NCBI GenBank assembly: GCA_013396525.1
Contig: VWYX01000273.1
Coordinates: forward strand, 730,599 to 794,598
From: Chaetorhynchus papuensis
Lineage: Eukaryota; Chordata; Aves; Passeriformes; Rhipiduridae
Reading direction: 5' to 3'
Length of the DNA: 64,000 nucleotides
How positions within the stretch are numbered: position 1 is the stretch's first letter; each line of letters starts with the position of its first letter. Under the pieces are notes generated by a model. The model saw nothing but the letters and a program-made list of their open reading frames with translations. It had not been told where the DNA came from and made no database searches. Positions 24,420-37,100 of this stretch are shown here, one piece after another. Both the position numbers and the translations under genes were made by a program.

Positions 24420-25200
24420 TCAGCTACTGCTCCCCACCACCTCCCCATCCCTCGGCGGAGCCCCCGCCGTCCCTCCCGCCCGTGTCCGCCCTCAGCCGGC
24501 GAGGGCGGGCGCGCCGGGGCCGGGAGGAGGCGGTGCCTTATAGGGCGGGCGCGGGGCCGCGCCTGCAGAGCCGCGCCGAGCCCGGCGATACCCTGGACAG
24601 CGCCTCGTCGCCGCTCCGCCGCCATGGTGAGTGTCCCCCCTGCACCCCTTCCCGCACACACACACCCCCATCCTCCCGGGGCCGCCTGCCTCGGAGCCGC
24701 CGCTGCCCCTCTTGCCTCCCTGCCCCCCGCTCCTCCGGGACCGCCTGAGAGCCCCCGCTGCCCGCCCTCCCTCCTCCCTCGCCGCCACCCCCGCTCCTCC
24801 GGGCCACATTCGGGGCGTGAATTTTCGGGGGGAAAAGGGGGGCATGGCCTCAGGTGCCCCCCAGCCCCCGTGCGAGGCACCCGAGCCGCCCGCGCGGGTC
24901 TGGTCGAGCGGCGGAGCTTGGACATTATAGGGAAGGAGGGAGGGAGGGACAGAGAGACCTTAGGGAGCGGGGGAGGAGGGATGGGGGAGAGGGAGCCCCG
25001 GGGGCACCCGCGCAGCGCGGGGAGCCGGGCGGCGTGCGGGGACAGGCACGTGGAGGAACGGGGTGGTGGGTGGAGGCAGGGATGAAGAGAGGGAGCAAGA
25101 GATACGCAGCCCCTGGGCGTTCATCTCCCCGGGCTCCCTGCGCCCTACCCCGCTCCGAGCAGGTGCATTCTGCTCTACTCCGAGACGCGTTTGAGCGTGT
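24420..25200 (+). promoter_or_regulatory. ELOVL2: ELOVL2 CpG-island promoter
   Basis: About 0.8 kb of GC-rich, CpG-dense sequence spans the inferred ELOVL2 transcription start, exon 1 and the first 0.5 kb of intron 1. GC boxes (GGGCGGG) lie at 24503-24509 and 24543-24549, with a TTATA element between them at 24538-24542 that could act as a weak TATA box, placing a start near 24567. In mammals ELOVL2 is controlled by SREBP and PPAR pathways in liver, and its CpG island gains methylation with age. Neither is shown here. The limits are judged by eye. Confidence 0.85.
24624..24626 (+). CDS. ELOVL2: ELOVL2 exon 1 coding part (start codon only)
   Basis: The sequence GCCGCCATG|GTGAGTGTC places a strong Kozak context directly on a consensus 5' splice site, so only the initiator methionine is encoded in this exon. 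Exon 2 starts in frame with Glu, giving M-ETLKAFDREVNEF, which matches the expected vertebrate ELOVL2 N-terminus (human begins MEHLKAFDDEINAF). The start choice rests on this match, on its position in the CpG island and on the splice consensus. Confidence 0.9.
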
Positions 25201-28200
25201 TACATAAACCGATTATTCCCGTTAATTTGTTATCTTAATAGAAGCTCTTGCATTAGCCATGCAATCTGTAGTGGAACGCGTTTTTGTTTTTTTTTTTTCC
25301 CCCATGTAATGAATGAACAATGGAGTTTTAGATTCCAGTTCAGCATTTAAAAGAGTAAAAATGGAACAATGAAGTCACCTATTTAGTGAGCAAGACCGAT
25401 TCCCCATAGCACGTTGTGTCTTTGCAGTCATAGTAACTTTCCCAAGGGGAGTCATCCTGTTTATAAACAGCAATGCATTAAGTGTAACACCAACCTTACA
25501 AAGTAGGACAGTATCAAAGAAGTATTTTGCAGCCTTAAATTTTGAGGCACATTGGGATGAATAATTTGGTGTATCAGAAGCCTGAGACATGATAACAATA
25601 GAGCCTAGTTTTTCTTTTATATGATTTAACAACAAAAATACTTTTCCCAAAATGTCTTTGCATCATATATAGTAAATTCTGCCTTCCTTGAATAAAAAAC
25701 CTTTTGGACCCTCCCTCCCCCCATAAATCCAGACATGAATAATACTCAAACATTGTCATTCCATGAATTGGAATTAACTTGAGTCCTCTTTCTAAAAGTC
25801 GTGTATCCACCTGCTGTCAGTCTGAATCTGTTTCTCCTATGTATTCTATTTGCCACCAACTCAGCCTTGGGATGATAGATATGAGAAGACCCTATGAAAA
25901 GACCCGAAATGGTGCAGTAGCCTATGCTGCCTAAGCCCCCCTAGAGTGACCCCCCCGCTACATAATTGAATTCCTATTTCCTATCAATTTGGAATATAAA
26001 CACAAAAGCTATGGCTAAATTACCATAGCTGCGCAAAGCCTAAGTTAATACCAGCCACTGCTAATGTCTTCCCTGTGACAGGGGAAGAAGGTTACAAAGA
26101 TACCTGGTGTTGCAGAAGGTGATGTGCATTATTTATCAGTAATTGGTACAGATAATACCCAGGTGCTCAGGAGTACTGAGGCAGCTGGCAAGAAAATTAA
26201 AACACCCTGAACTAGTTAAAGTGTTTCATTTTGATTCCTTCCAGGGCTGAGATGAAGTCAGTTACACTAGTGCAAATCAAGGAAGCATTAGTTGGTAATA
26301 CAGGCATTGGCAACCTCATACCAATGGAATTTACAGCTGAGACCTACCCTCAAGTGTTCTTTCTGGTTCTTAGAGCTGTTCAATTAACTTTGACATTTTT
26401 CTTGAAATGGCTGGAAGCAATTGCCAGAAGTCACCATTCAGAGCTACACATGCGTTTGGATTAAAAAGTTTTGCTCTTCTGTAAGTCCAATAACCTTAGT
26501 GTTCAAAAGCTGCTGACATTGCCCAAGCTTTGTTGCTCATACATAAAGGCATTCTGAAGAAAGATTTGCCAATCTGAGAAAATCCTTGAACTGGTATAGA
26601 GGCTGAAACTTGCTTTGGCTCTAGAAGTTTGAAAGAGTGTCCTTGGAATAATAGTTATTGAAACGAAAACGTGAGCTATTGATGAAAGCTGTTGCAATGA
26701 TGCTAATGCGGGGTTAAAAGTTACAGCACATTGATTTCTAGATGGACCTGGAGCTTGAGGGCAAGGGGTCATGGGGACATCGGAATATACTACCACAGGT
26801 ATCAGGAGCAAATGTAAGACAAACAGATTTTTGGCCCAAGTGGTGGGAACATTGACTAAGCATTCCCTTCTCTAGTGGCATAGAAATAAGCAGGTGTATG
26901 TTGCTAGTTTCCTTTAAACTCAGCTGAGGGTTTTTTCAGCATCCTGGGTGTTCAACAACAACAATCACTATTATTTGTAGAAAGTAGGGTAAGAAAACTT
27001 CTTTTGTTGCTGTTTTAAAACTACATTTTGCTGAAGCAGCAAACCACTGCCATCATAAAGCATTAAGTATTTCCTCAGCATCCTCACCATATGAGGGCAA
27101 CCACAGTGGGTTGGTTCTTCTGTTTATGTAGTTCACTGCAGCTCTCCTTGCTTCAGTGAATCTAGGTCAAATTACACTGGCTCAGGATTTGGCTGCACCC
27201 TTGAACTTTAAACCGATTACACATTTTGATTTGTCAGTGTATTTTCCGTGGGGTCAAATCCCACTTTTATGAAGTAAGAGGGTGTATAACATTGCACAGT
27301 CATGGCAACTTATGCTTACAAAAGACTAGGTAGCACTAAGGTAAGCATAAACATGAGGACTGTATTTAATAGGTTCCAGTATTTATATCTCTACAAGAAT
27401 CCAGAGGTAGAGGGATAGACAGAAACTAGAATATGTTTTTCATTTCCCTCAGAGGCTTTGATACCCCTGTAATCTGAAGTCAACACAGAAAGACACCTAA
27501 CTCTTCTAAGCATTCATAAGCCTCATGGCCACCACATCAGGATGTAGACCTCAATATGGGCTTACACTGATTGCAGAACAGACACAAGGGGCCCTAGACA
27601 GAGCAACAAATGCCTCTTATTTGTTGACAGTAGCCAAATTAAACCCCTGTCTCATTGTCCATTGGTGTTTGTTAGTTTCTCTGAATACTGCATGAGAAAG
27701 AGTATTGCAAAGACAATGTTCTAGCCCCTGAACAGTGACACGCAAATTGGAAGAGAACATTTTTCAGCAGACAGAGATCAACTCAGCACAAATACCTGAT
27801 GACACAACACCCATCTTTCCAGCTCCATCAGAGTGAAGAAGGAACAGGCTTCAGCAGCCCTGCCATCCAGAACAAGAGCAGGAAGGCAGGGGTTTGCCAG
27901 CTGACACAGAATTAATAAGCTATGAGAAAACCTGCTGAGAAACTGTGTATAGAACAGAAAAAATAGACCCTACTTGCACAGAAACTCAAGAAGAGACAGC
28001 GAAGCCTTTTGCACATGGTAGAATTGATTAGGAAAAAAACCTTCCAGGAACTGAAGTATGAGTCCACCAATTCATTTGCATAGTTACAGATACCTGCTCA
28101 CCAAAACCTGCATGCTGCCCTTGGTGTTGGTCCCTTTTATCTCTAGGAAGATCCTTTTATTCTTCAAGACTGATCACTGTATCTCCATTACAAGCAGTCT

Positions 28201-31200
28201 GACTTGTGAAAAAAGTACACTCCTGTTGTTCATCAGGCACTTGATTTTACATTCATTTAACTTTGTAGCATCTCTTGATTTTGTTGTATAAAAAGGTTAA
28301 TCACATGAAAGCACTTTAAATTTGAACCTCTGACTCAATCAAATTTGGGAAAAAAAACCTGCAATAGTATTTTCTTTAGGTATTAGTAAACTCCAAAGTA
28401 AGGCAAATATAAAGAGGTGGCTATTCCCTGATCTTAGCAAAATTCAAGGGTATATAAATAGAATAACATCATGGTTCTTCCTGATGCTTTCATGCCATGC
28501 TATATGAGAGTTTTGTTAATCGGTGCCTGTAAAACTTTAGAAGCTGAGGCATTGATAAGCCACATGCAGAGTCTGAAGTTTGTATTCAGTGATAAAATAA
28601 TATGTCACAAGTGCAGCTTGATTTGTAAGTAAAGAAGGTAATGGAAAAGGGGGGCAAATTATGAGGATGGAATTAAGTGTACCACTGGTTGTTCCAGCCA
28701 GAGAGCTGCTGGGATGAGCCTGCATTGTGAGGCAGTGGTGGAAAGGTACAAAAAGGATTGCCCAGCTGTAACAGAGAAGAAACACCCTGAGACATGCAGC
28801 TCTGTCACATTAAGCATGCCACACTTCAGACTTTGAGCACATCGAATTTACCAACCAATTTATGAGCTCCTGGCAACAGTGGAGCTTGTAAATCCATTAT
28901 CTGCATACCCCCTCAATGGCTTCCCTTATTATATGCTAAATACACAGGCCACAATATCTGAGTGACTGCATCTTTACCCATGGGACTGGTGCCCAGCTGA
29001 CAAGTAGAGTACAACATGAAGTGAATATTTATGACTTCTGTGGGCCTTCTTATCTACCTAACAGCAAAAGCCACTTTTGCTTTTTGAGGACTAGTAAATT
29101 CAGATCTAGGAGAGTAAGCAGAATTCTTTACATCTTCAAGAAATGACAATTAACATTATATTGTCATTAATACTGAAAGTACTCTGACTTGATGTCAGTC
29201 TGACAACAACAGAGTGGTAATTTTAAATATTGAGTTCATCTAGCTAATGACTTTTAAACTGCACTGCATTTCCTTTTCCTCAGTCAAAACTGATTGTGAT
29301 AAAGTGATAAAGGTCAGCTCTCCCATACTGAAGGAAATCAAACCTTCTCTGGTAGAAATTTGTATACAAAGATGTGTGATTAGAGAATAAAAAATTAAGA
29401 TCATTTTCGTCATTGTTTGGAGAGATTTTGATTTTTTTTCCCCCTAAGGAGGATGGATATGGAAATGAAGCAAGAAATAGTTCATATTCTGTGTTATCGT
29501 TTGAAAAGCAAACACAGCAAGTAATGGAAATTAGAAATAGGGTGACCAAGTTTTAAATAAATATCCTAAACCCAAGCACAAGGAGCCACAACCAAACTGT
29601 TCTTCCCCTATCTCTTTAAGAACCTCCTGCAGGATGCTCGTCAGTAGTTGCCATTCATGACACTTTGCAGCCAGTGAAGACAACGTGGTACAGCAGCCTG
29701 ACAGGGGGGATGACTTCCACACATGATAAAAAGTCTACAGCTGTTGTTATTTTCTCTGTGTGACAATAACTGACGCAGTTTACAGACATTTTGTATCGTT
29801 AGGGCATTACCAGGCAGTGTAGTCATTAGCATTTTTATTCTGAGGGAAGTGCCGCTCTGGGTGTTTCCATGGTGTGATGGGTTTAAGAGTCTGGGCTTTA
29901 AAATTCCAGTTATGTGTGGATTAAACTCTAGGATACCCACTGTTGGGGCTGATGGAGAAAGAGAGCTAATTAGCTTGTGCACCCTCTTATCCTGTGCCAG
30001 CAGACAGGGCTCTGTTATTTGGGTTCCACACACTTTTAAGAAGAGGTGTCCTTGGAGTTCATTAGGGTTCATTTAGGGTTTTAAAAGAGGTAAATTTAGA
30101 ATTGCTTTGGAGGAGGAGACATAAAAGAACTTCCATACTCTGTTTTCTTCTTTATTTAGCTTGAAAATCAACTGTCATTTCCTTTCCTCTCCTTGCCCAG
30201 TCTTCTTTAAACATGACTGAAGTCCAAAACGTTAATTAGCATTTGAAATACAGGGTTTTGCCCTCAAGGATTTAAGGGAGAAATGGAAGGAAGAAAAAAG
30301 TTAAGGACCAATTACCAGAAGAAGATATTTCCCTCTTTAACTGTTGTTTTGTGTTCTCAAGTGACACTTTGGAAAACAGGCATCAGATTCTGTTTCATTA
30401 TTTCCCTATATTACACTTGCATTTTCACATCCAACTAGAAGTAAAACAATACTTTGTTTCTTGCATTTTGCTGTAAGCATGGATAAAACTGTTCCAAAAA
30501 GCAAAGTGCCTTCAAATTGGCAAGGAATAAATGGTTGGCAAACTTTTTGAGAGTGATTTCCTTGTCAGGGAATTGGCACATCTCTTGGTAAGGCAGTACT
30601 GAATATTACTATCCACACCCGCTTTCTCTCCAATTGCTAGCTGCAGCCAGCCAAGTTGCTTCTGCTGCAGTTTAAAAGATTAGTTGTGAAGTTGTGCAAG
30701 TTCTGATCTAGTAAGAGTTGGTATTTGTGTCAGAACCATGTTTTATTGTGCGCATGATTTTTTTTTTTTTCAGAGTTTGTCAATAGTCCATGCAATTCCA
30801 GGGGGAAAAAACATGAAGTCTGGTTTTATATTCATATGCTTGTCAATTTATTATTTAAATATCTCTATGTACTAAGTAGTTTAAACAATTTCTATTATGA
30901 CTGGCTGCTCAAAATTATCCTCCTCCCCAAATTCAGATGCTTGTGTGATATGAAAAAAATCCCATGCAAGGGGATATTTTTTAGGAACGACGGCATCTGT
31001 CCTCTCAGCTGTTAGTATTATCTGTCTTCCTGGAGTAGCATTTCAGTGTTACTTTGCTGTTACTCCAGTGACTGTACTGTGGATTTAAATCTTAAAATCA
31101 GCCCTTCTTACCTAGGAGTACCCTCTTACCTTGGCTTGACTTCTTTCCAAGACTTATCTGCTAATACTGACAGAAGGCTATGCATGAAGCCAGACAAAAA

Positions 31201-33769
31201 CTCCATCTTTTCAAGTCAATGGAAGAAAAATGAAAAGCCAAAGACATAGAACACAAGTATATCAGAAATCAGTTCAGATTAGCAAAGTTTTTATAGGTTC
31301 CTTTCTTCTTCCCACTTCCTACTGCTACTGAAAGCAGAAATGAGAGATGTCTTCCAGCCAGCAGTGATCATCACTCTCCAAACACAAAGACAGCTTGTTT
31401 ATATGAGTTATCTAAGAAATCCAAATCTTCTCCCAAAAATTAGGTACTTCCACTGAAAAATGTGTTGGAAGAATCTGGATTTGCCCTTAAAAACAGCCTT
31501 GGAAATTTTTCCTGTTCAAATACTGGAGCTATTAGCTTTATTTGGCAGCTTAACGATTAAGAAACATGAGGAGGTAGTGCTCAATCAGTCCTTCCCCAGA
31601 AAAATAAAGTACATCACATCTCTAGTTTTACAGCATTCTTTTCAATTTCCAGGGCTCTTTTTTCTGGCAGAAATTTAGTTACATATTCTCTGTAGTTTTT
31701 TTTTATTTTTCTGATATGTGTCAAAAGCATCACAGGATCTTCATGCTCTCCTTTGAAAGCTGAGATACAGCTTGTGATTTCTTGGCGCAGAAACACATTT
31801 GAAACTTGTCTTTAAAACTGGCAATTTGTGCAAGGCTGCAGAAAAGGTAGCATTTAGCTTTATTGTTCTGCAAAATACAAATAGCTCTCCATTTCAGTGA
31901 AAATTGAAATTAAAACCTTTTGGGTTTAATTCAGTTTTTTCCTTACTGCTGTAGACTTTGTAACCCTGCATTTTAATAGTATCTGCAAAACCCCTTGAAA
32001 GATAAAAGGCTAGATGAGAGTTATTTTGGTTACAATAACTTAAAGAAAAACTAAAAAATATCCCTCATAACCTACCCTGGAGGAAAAAGAACCACTTTTT
32101 TCGCCTTCTACATTTACTAAGTTAGCAGCATAATTTTATTTCAAATCTGGTATAACTAAAATATCCCCTCAGGACTAAACTGAATATATTTTTTTTCATG
32201 AAATAATTTCTTTTTCATCAGTCAGGAAGTCATTTTCTTCTGTTTGCCAGACACCTCTGGGAGATGTCAGAATTCAGGTCAGAAAGTGTTTTGTTGGAAA
32301 GGTACAAAGTTGAAAGTTAAGACAGAAAGCAGTGTCATTAGGACAGGTGTAGAAGGGAAACAAGCCAGCACTACCCCATTTTTCCCCCAGATGTGTTTTC
32401 CTGAGTTGAAAGGCGTGTGAGTATTTCAGTGTTCTGGCTTGTTAAACCTCAGATCTTGCTGAAGTTTGACATGCATTCTGCAAGCACTTAATAAACCTAA
32501 CAACTCCTGAGCACTCAATAGGATAAGGAACATCCTGATCAGCTGAAAACAAGAAACCCATACTAGTTCCCTGGTCTTCGGCAAATTTGGGGTTTCATGT
32601 GTACTTGCTTCCTTTACAAAGGCGTCCCCCCACTGTTCCACCTCCAAATATGAGCAGCATTGATAAGACGGTGGTGTGAGAGTAATTCTGAGACGTTTTC
32701 ATTGGGTGCAACAAGGTGGTTGTTTAAGCAAAGAGGATACAATATATTCAAATAATGATTCAATGTAAATTGAGAACACTGAACCAAATAACAAAGTAGA
32801 AAGCAAAGTGAGATCATTAAATACCTGTGACACTTCATTCATCAATCCAGAATTCGATGGGGTTTGAGAATTTGGTACCTGAAATGATCGTGCATTTGAC
32901 TCCATAAGCCAGTTTAGGATATACTTTGATCAATATATAGTTGATCAGCTCCTCAGGTTAATACTGCAGGAAACTGAGTTTAAATTAGGAAGGAGAAATA
33001 TGCACAGTCAGAATGAAGGAAGCTTTCAATTTCAATTAGAGCTCTCAAATAACATAGTGTTTATACCTAGCTGGGGAAAGTACCAGAGGACACCTTCAGA
33101 CATCACCTCCTGGTTTCTTTCTTATAACCTTCATAAAAGAAATCATTTGAAATAGATGGATTTCCTTTAAAATCAGTGATGCTTGCAATTCTTTTATTTT
33201 ACTTGCTTGTCTAACTCTCACAGCTATGACACATTTACTCCCTCATCACATTTATAGATCACACAGACTTAAACAGAGGCACATATTTCTTGCTATAGTT
33301 GGTTTTCCAGGGGAAAGCTTCTTAGTGCTGCTTTTTTGCCTGAAACATCTTAGTACTCTATGGTATTAAATAACTAGATTTACCATTATTACCTTTGCCA
33401 CTCTTTCAGACAATGCATTTCACTGGCAAACAATTATTCTGTGTCTGCTAGTTGGTTTTTCTCCCTTAGTTGGTGTTTTTTTGGGTGGGGAGTTGAGTAC
33501 AGAAGGTTCTCATTTTATCTGTTTTTGAGGTTTTCTGTACTGAAACTTAAATCAGTTGCAAGTGCCATCCGTGCTGCTTCTAACTTCTGTGAAAAAAATG
33601 TGTTTATTACATTTACTTGTAAGAAATTGTCATCTCTTCACATAGTTATTCCTAACAACACACATTTAATGCAAAGTAAGGAGTGATGCTTATCCTTCTT
33701 GGAAACTTGAGCTTGTGAGGATATTCATCTTCTGGAAGGCAGTACTTGATCAGTGCCTGTGATGTGTCT

Positions 33770-34150
33770 CAGGTCTCGGATACTTCAAGCTGACCTTGCC
33801 AGCAAGTCTGCTTTCCTCCCACCTGCTATCTGTCCGCTACAGAGCGGCGCTGAACCTCACTGATACTTCACTATCAAGGGAAGCGAAATTTTTCCAAATG
33901 ATCTCAATCTTTATAATGGTTCTCTTCTGAGAACCGATTCAGTCAGTCTGGATGGGTGCGGCAGCCACCGCGGTGCAGCGCTCTCATGGAGCTCTTATGT
34001 CACATGGAAATTCCCAACTTCGGTGGCGCTTGACTTTACAGGTCAGCTTAGGCTGATCCTATCAGATGATCTTCCCGAATGCTGAAGAAAGCTAGCTGTG
34101 TGAAAAGCCTCCACCAAGAAAGCCGATCTTCTAATACTGGACATAATCAC
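33770..34150. promoter_or_regulatory. CpG-retaining block in intron 1, candidate regulatory element
   Basis: Some 14 CpG dinucleotides occur in about 380 bp, while the flanking intron is CpG-poor. The block has no recognisable repeat or coding frame. It includes GGAAATTCCC at 34006-34015, which on the minus strand is the NF-kB type site GGGAATTTCC, and clustered GCGG/CCGC motifs near 33958-33982. Retention of CpG in an AT-rich intron hints at germline hypomethylation, hence an enhancer or alternative promoter. This is inference only. Confidence 0.35.
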
Positions 34151-37100
34151 GAAGGCACAAAGATGTATTGCAAGACCAGCAATACCCACTGAGGTTTGGA
34201 TGTCTTCTAGTCACGTTTTCTTTACATATTATTAGATATTGTGACAGGTTTACCCTTTTGAGTTCTTTGGGTTTTAGTTTTCTTCTTTCAGTCAGCAGTT
34301 ACTGGTAAATGGTATCTAGCATCTAATGATAAATTAGAAGATAAATGTCTATTAAAACTCACAAGCTTGAAGTCCACTTGATTTAAAATTTAATGTAGAG
34401 ATTTTAGAAACAGATATTTTTTAGTTAACGCTTCATGCTCCTTTCCCAGAACAATTTATACTCCTAATTGAAAAGCTTCCTGTCCTGAGTTTTGTACCTG
34501 CATTTGTCACACAGAAGTTACTGTTTTGTGCATGGGTAGTGACCTCGAAGTGAAATTGAAAAGCTTTGCATGTGTTGGAAGATTAAGGCTGAAACCTCAG
34601 AAGCTGGGATGTGAACTCTCTAATCCTCAGCAGCATGCTACAAACACCTCCCCCTCCTCCATTCTTTTCCTTCCCCTTTTTCCACTTGCATCCCTATAAA
34701 TAGTTGAGGAAAGGGTCTATCCATTTGGGCAGAAACTACAAGAAAAGGCACAGCAAATGACTGCAAACCAAGAAAAACTCTTTCTCTACTGGGCAAAAGA
34801 ACACCCACAGATACCCTTCACCCAAACTGGAAGAACGAGAACAAATCTGTGAGCTGAGTGCAGTTACTTTTAAGGATGGGGCTAAAGCAGGATACAACGT
34901 GAACTATCTTACCAATCCCTGCATGGAGAGCAACAGATAGAAAACGTGCACACATATACCTCAAACTGCAGCACTGAGTTACCTTGCCAGAGTCCTTCAT
35001 TCCCTGTTTTTTAAGAGAAATTAAGATGCAAGGGCTCCAGCCCTGGCAGTGGGTCCAGTAAGTGTGGCCAAGGGGACTGTTGCATCCATGTGGAACTCTG
35101 CTGGTCTCTCCAGCAGCCAGCATGGCATTTACCCATAAAGTGTTGTGTTATAATTGTGCCATGAACATGCCCCCTCATAAATCTCCTGCTTCTTCCAGGG
35201 GCATGGGAGTAGGAATTTGTCCTGGTTTGATGTCCTTGTATAACTCAACAACTTGAGCAGGTTAGACAGAGTATGTGTCAGGGTAGATTTTGCCTTTGGG
35301 CAGGTACTTAGCCCAGTTCGACTAAGTGTTTATGGGTGCAATTTTCCACAAAGGAAATACAGCTGGGCAGAATTCATCTTAGTAGGTTTAAGGTATAAAT
35401 AAGATACTCAGTAGAGGGTTTGGGAAAAACAGCAAACACATAAGATTTATTATAGATGTGCTTTTGTGGGTTTTAATCCCACTTCGTTCCTTTCTGGGCC
35501 TTCTGAATTAACAGAGGTCAATAGAAATCTTAATTTACAAGTATTCCTTTTAAATATAATTCTAGATTTACTGTTACAGTGAAAAGCTTGAAAGTATGAC
35601 CTTTACTTATAGATTGTGTAAATTTATGGAAATAAGGACTTGGTGATTTAGCACAGTGAAAATGCAGGGCAGAGGGGGTTTGACTTGGGGGATCTGTACT
35701 AAAGAAGTCACTAGAAAAGCTAGCCAAGGATAGGAACGCCTGTCTGCTCCTGCTCCTGCTGTGCCAGCTCCAAGGCACACACCACCATTCCTTTGTTGCT
35801 GGTCACTGTCCTGCACAGCTCCTCACATGAACTTGGTACAGTGTATTTTATGAGCTCCTGTTTGGATAGTTTCAGTTAACCAGTCCCTTTATCTGAAACA
35901 GGTAACAGCTGTAGAACCAGCACTGCCATCAGCTCTGCAGTGGCATTCCCAGCCCAGGGGAAGCACACATGAGAAGCCAGTTGCCTGGGAGTCCAACTCT
36001 CCAGCCAGCACAGTGGCTTTCATGGTACTTAAAATGCCACTGATGTTTAGCTCTGATTTAGTTTTTCTGTAGGTTTATGAGGAGTTCAGGGCAGTTAAAT
36101 AATTGCATCAACTGGAGACTGTTTTGCTCATGAGGATGAAAGTATTTTCAGGACCATTATTTGTTTCTGAAAAAATATGGTATCCTATGTTACAATTTTC
36201 TATTTACACGTGGAACATTTTGTATTTAAAACAGGCTTCTGTACACATTCTGTAGCTATTGCACTTTAAAGTACTTCAGGAGTATGAAATTAATAGTAGT
36301 GAACTTCACAATTTCGTAATATATTGACTGCACGTACTGTACATAGTTAAATGATGCAAACAAAATCTGCTGCATTTCATTCATTTTCATACATACTTGT
36401 ACCATTTTATATATTAGAAGTGCATTCTACTTTATACATCATGACTAGGTGACTTTGTTATTGTTTTGAAACAAGTGTTAATTACATGTATGTAGGAAGT
36501 CAGTTTTTCCAACATCTCTCAGTTTCCCTTTTTTTTTGTTCTGTGCTTCACTGGCTGTATTCAATCTTCTACTGCTCTAGTCCTTAGCAAAAGTGTGTCT
36601 ATAAAGGGCATTAACACTGCAGGAAAAAAGTCTGAATTAAGCAATTATTTAGTTAATATTTTACAAGTTGAGTTTTTGACCTACAGTTTTCTGAAGGGCT
36701 GCTGACAATTGCCTGTCAAAGAGTGCAAGATGTAAAAAGCACCCTGACGCTTTATTTAATTTTTCTATGTTTACATTTTAATATTTTATTTTAATTTGGT
36801 TTCTTGTCTTTTGAAGAGAAAAACACACAGCCCTTTTTTTAAGTCTGCCCAGAGGAACTAGAAATGCTACCCACACAGGTTTTCAAATAATCCTGCTTTG
36901 TCTCCCCTGCCAGCAGCCAAGCACCCCCCAGCAACTCGTATGAGATGTTTAAGAAACTCAGGCAAAACGGTTCAGTGGGGGAAAGCCCTGGTCAGAGAAC
37001 ACATTTTATAAAATCCTTTTTGATCCCCCCTGCCTGTATCAGAAGGGGCAGGCAGTCCCTTGCACATTAATCCCTGCCATGGGGACACAGTTGCAGACAT

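Noticed and set aside
24224..24925. 233-codon minus-strand open frame at the ELOVL2 promoter
   Set aside because: It lies in the CpG island, is low-complexity in composition, and several overlapping open frames exist on both strands. It is best explained by base composition.
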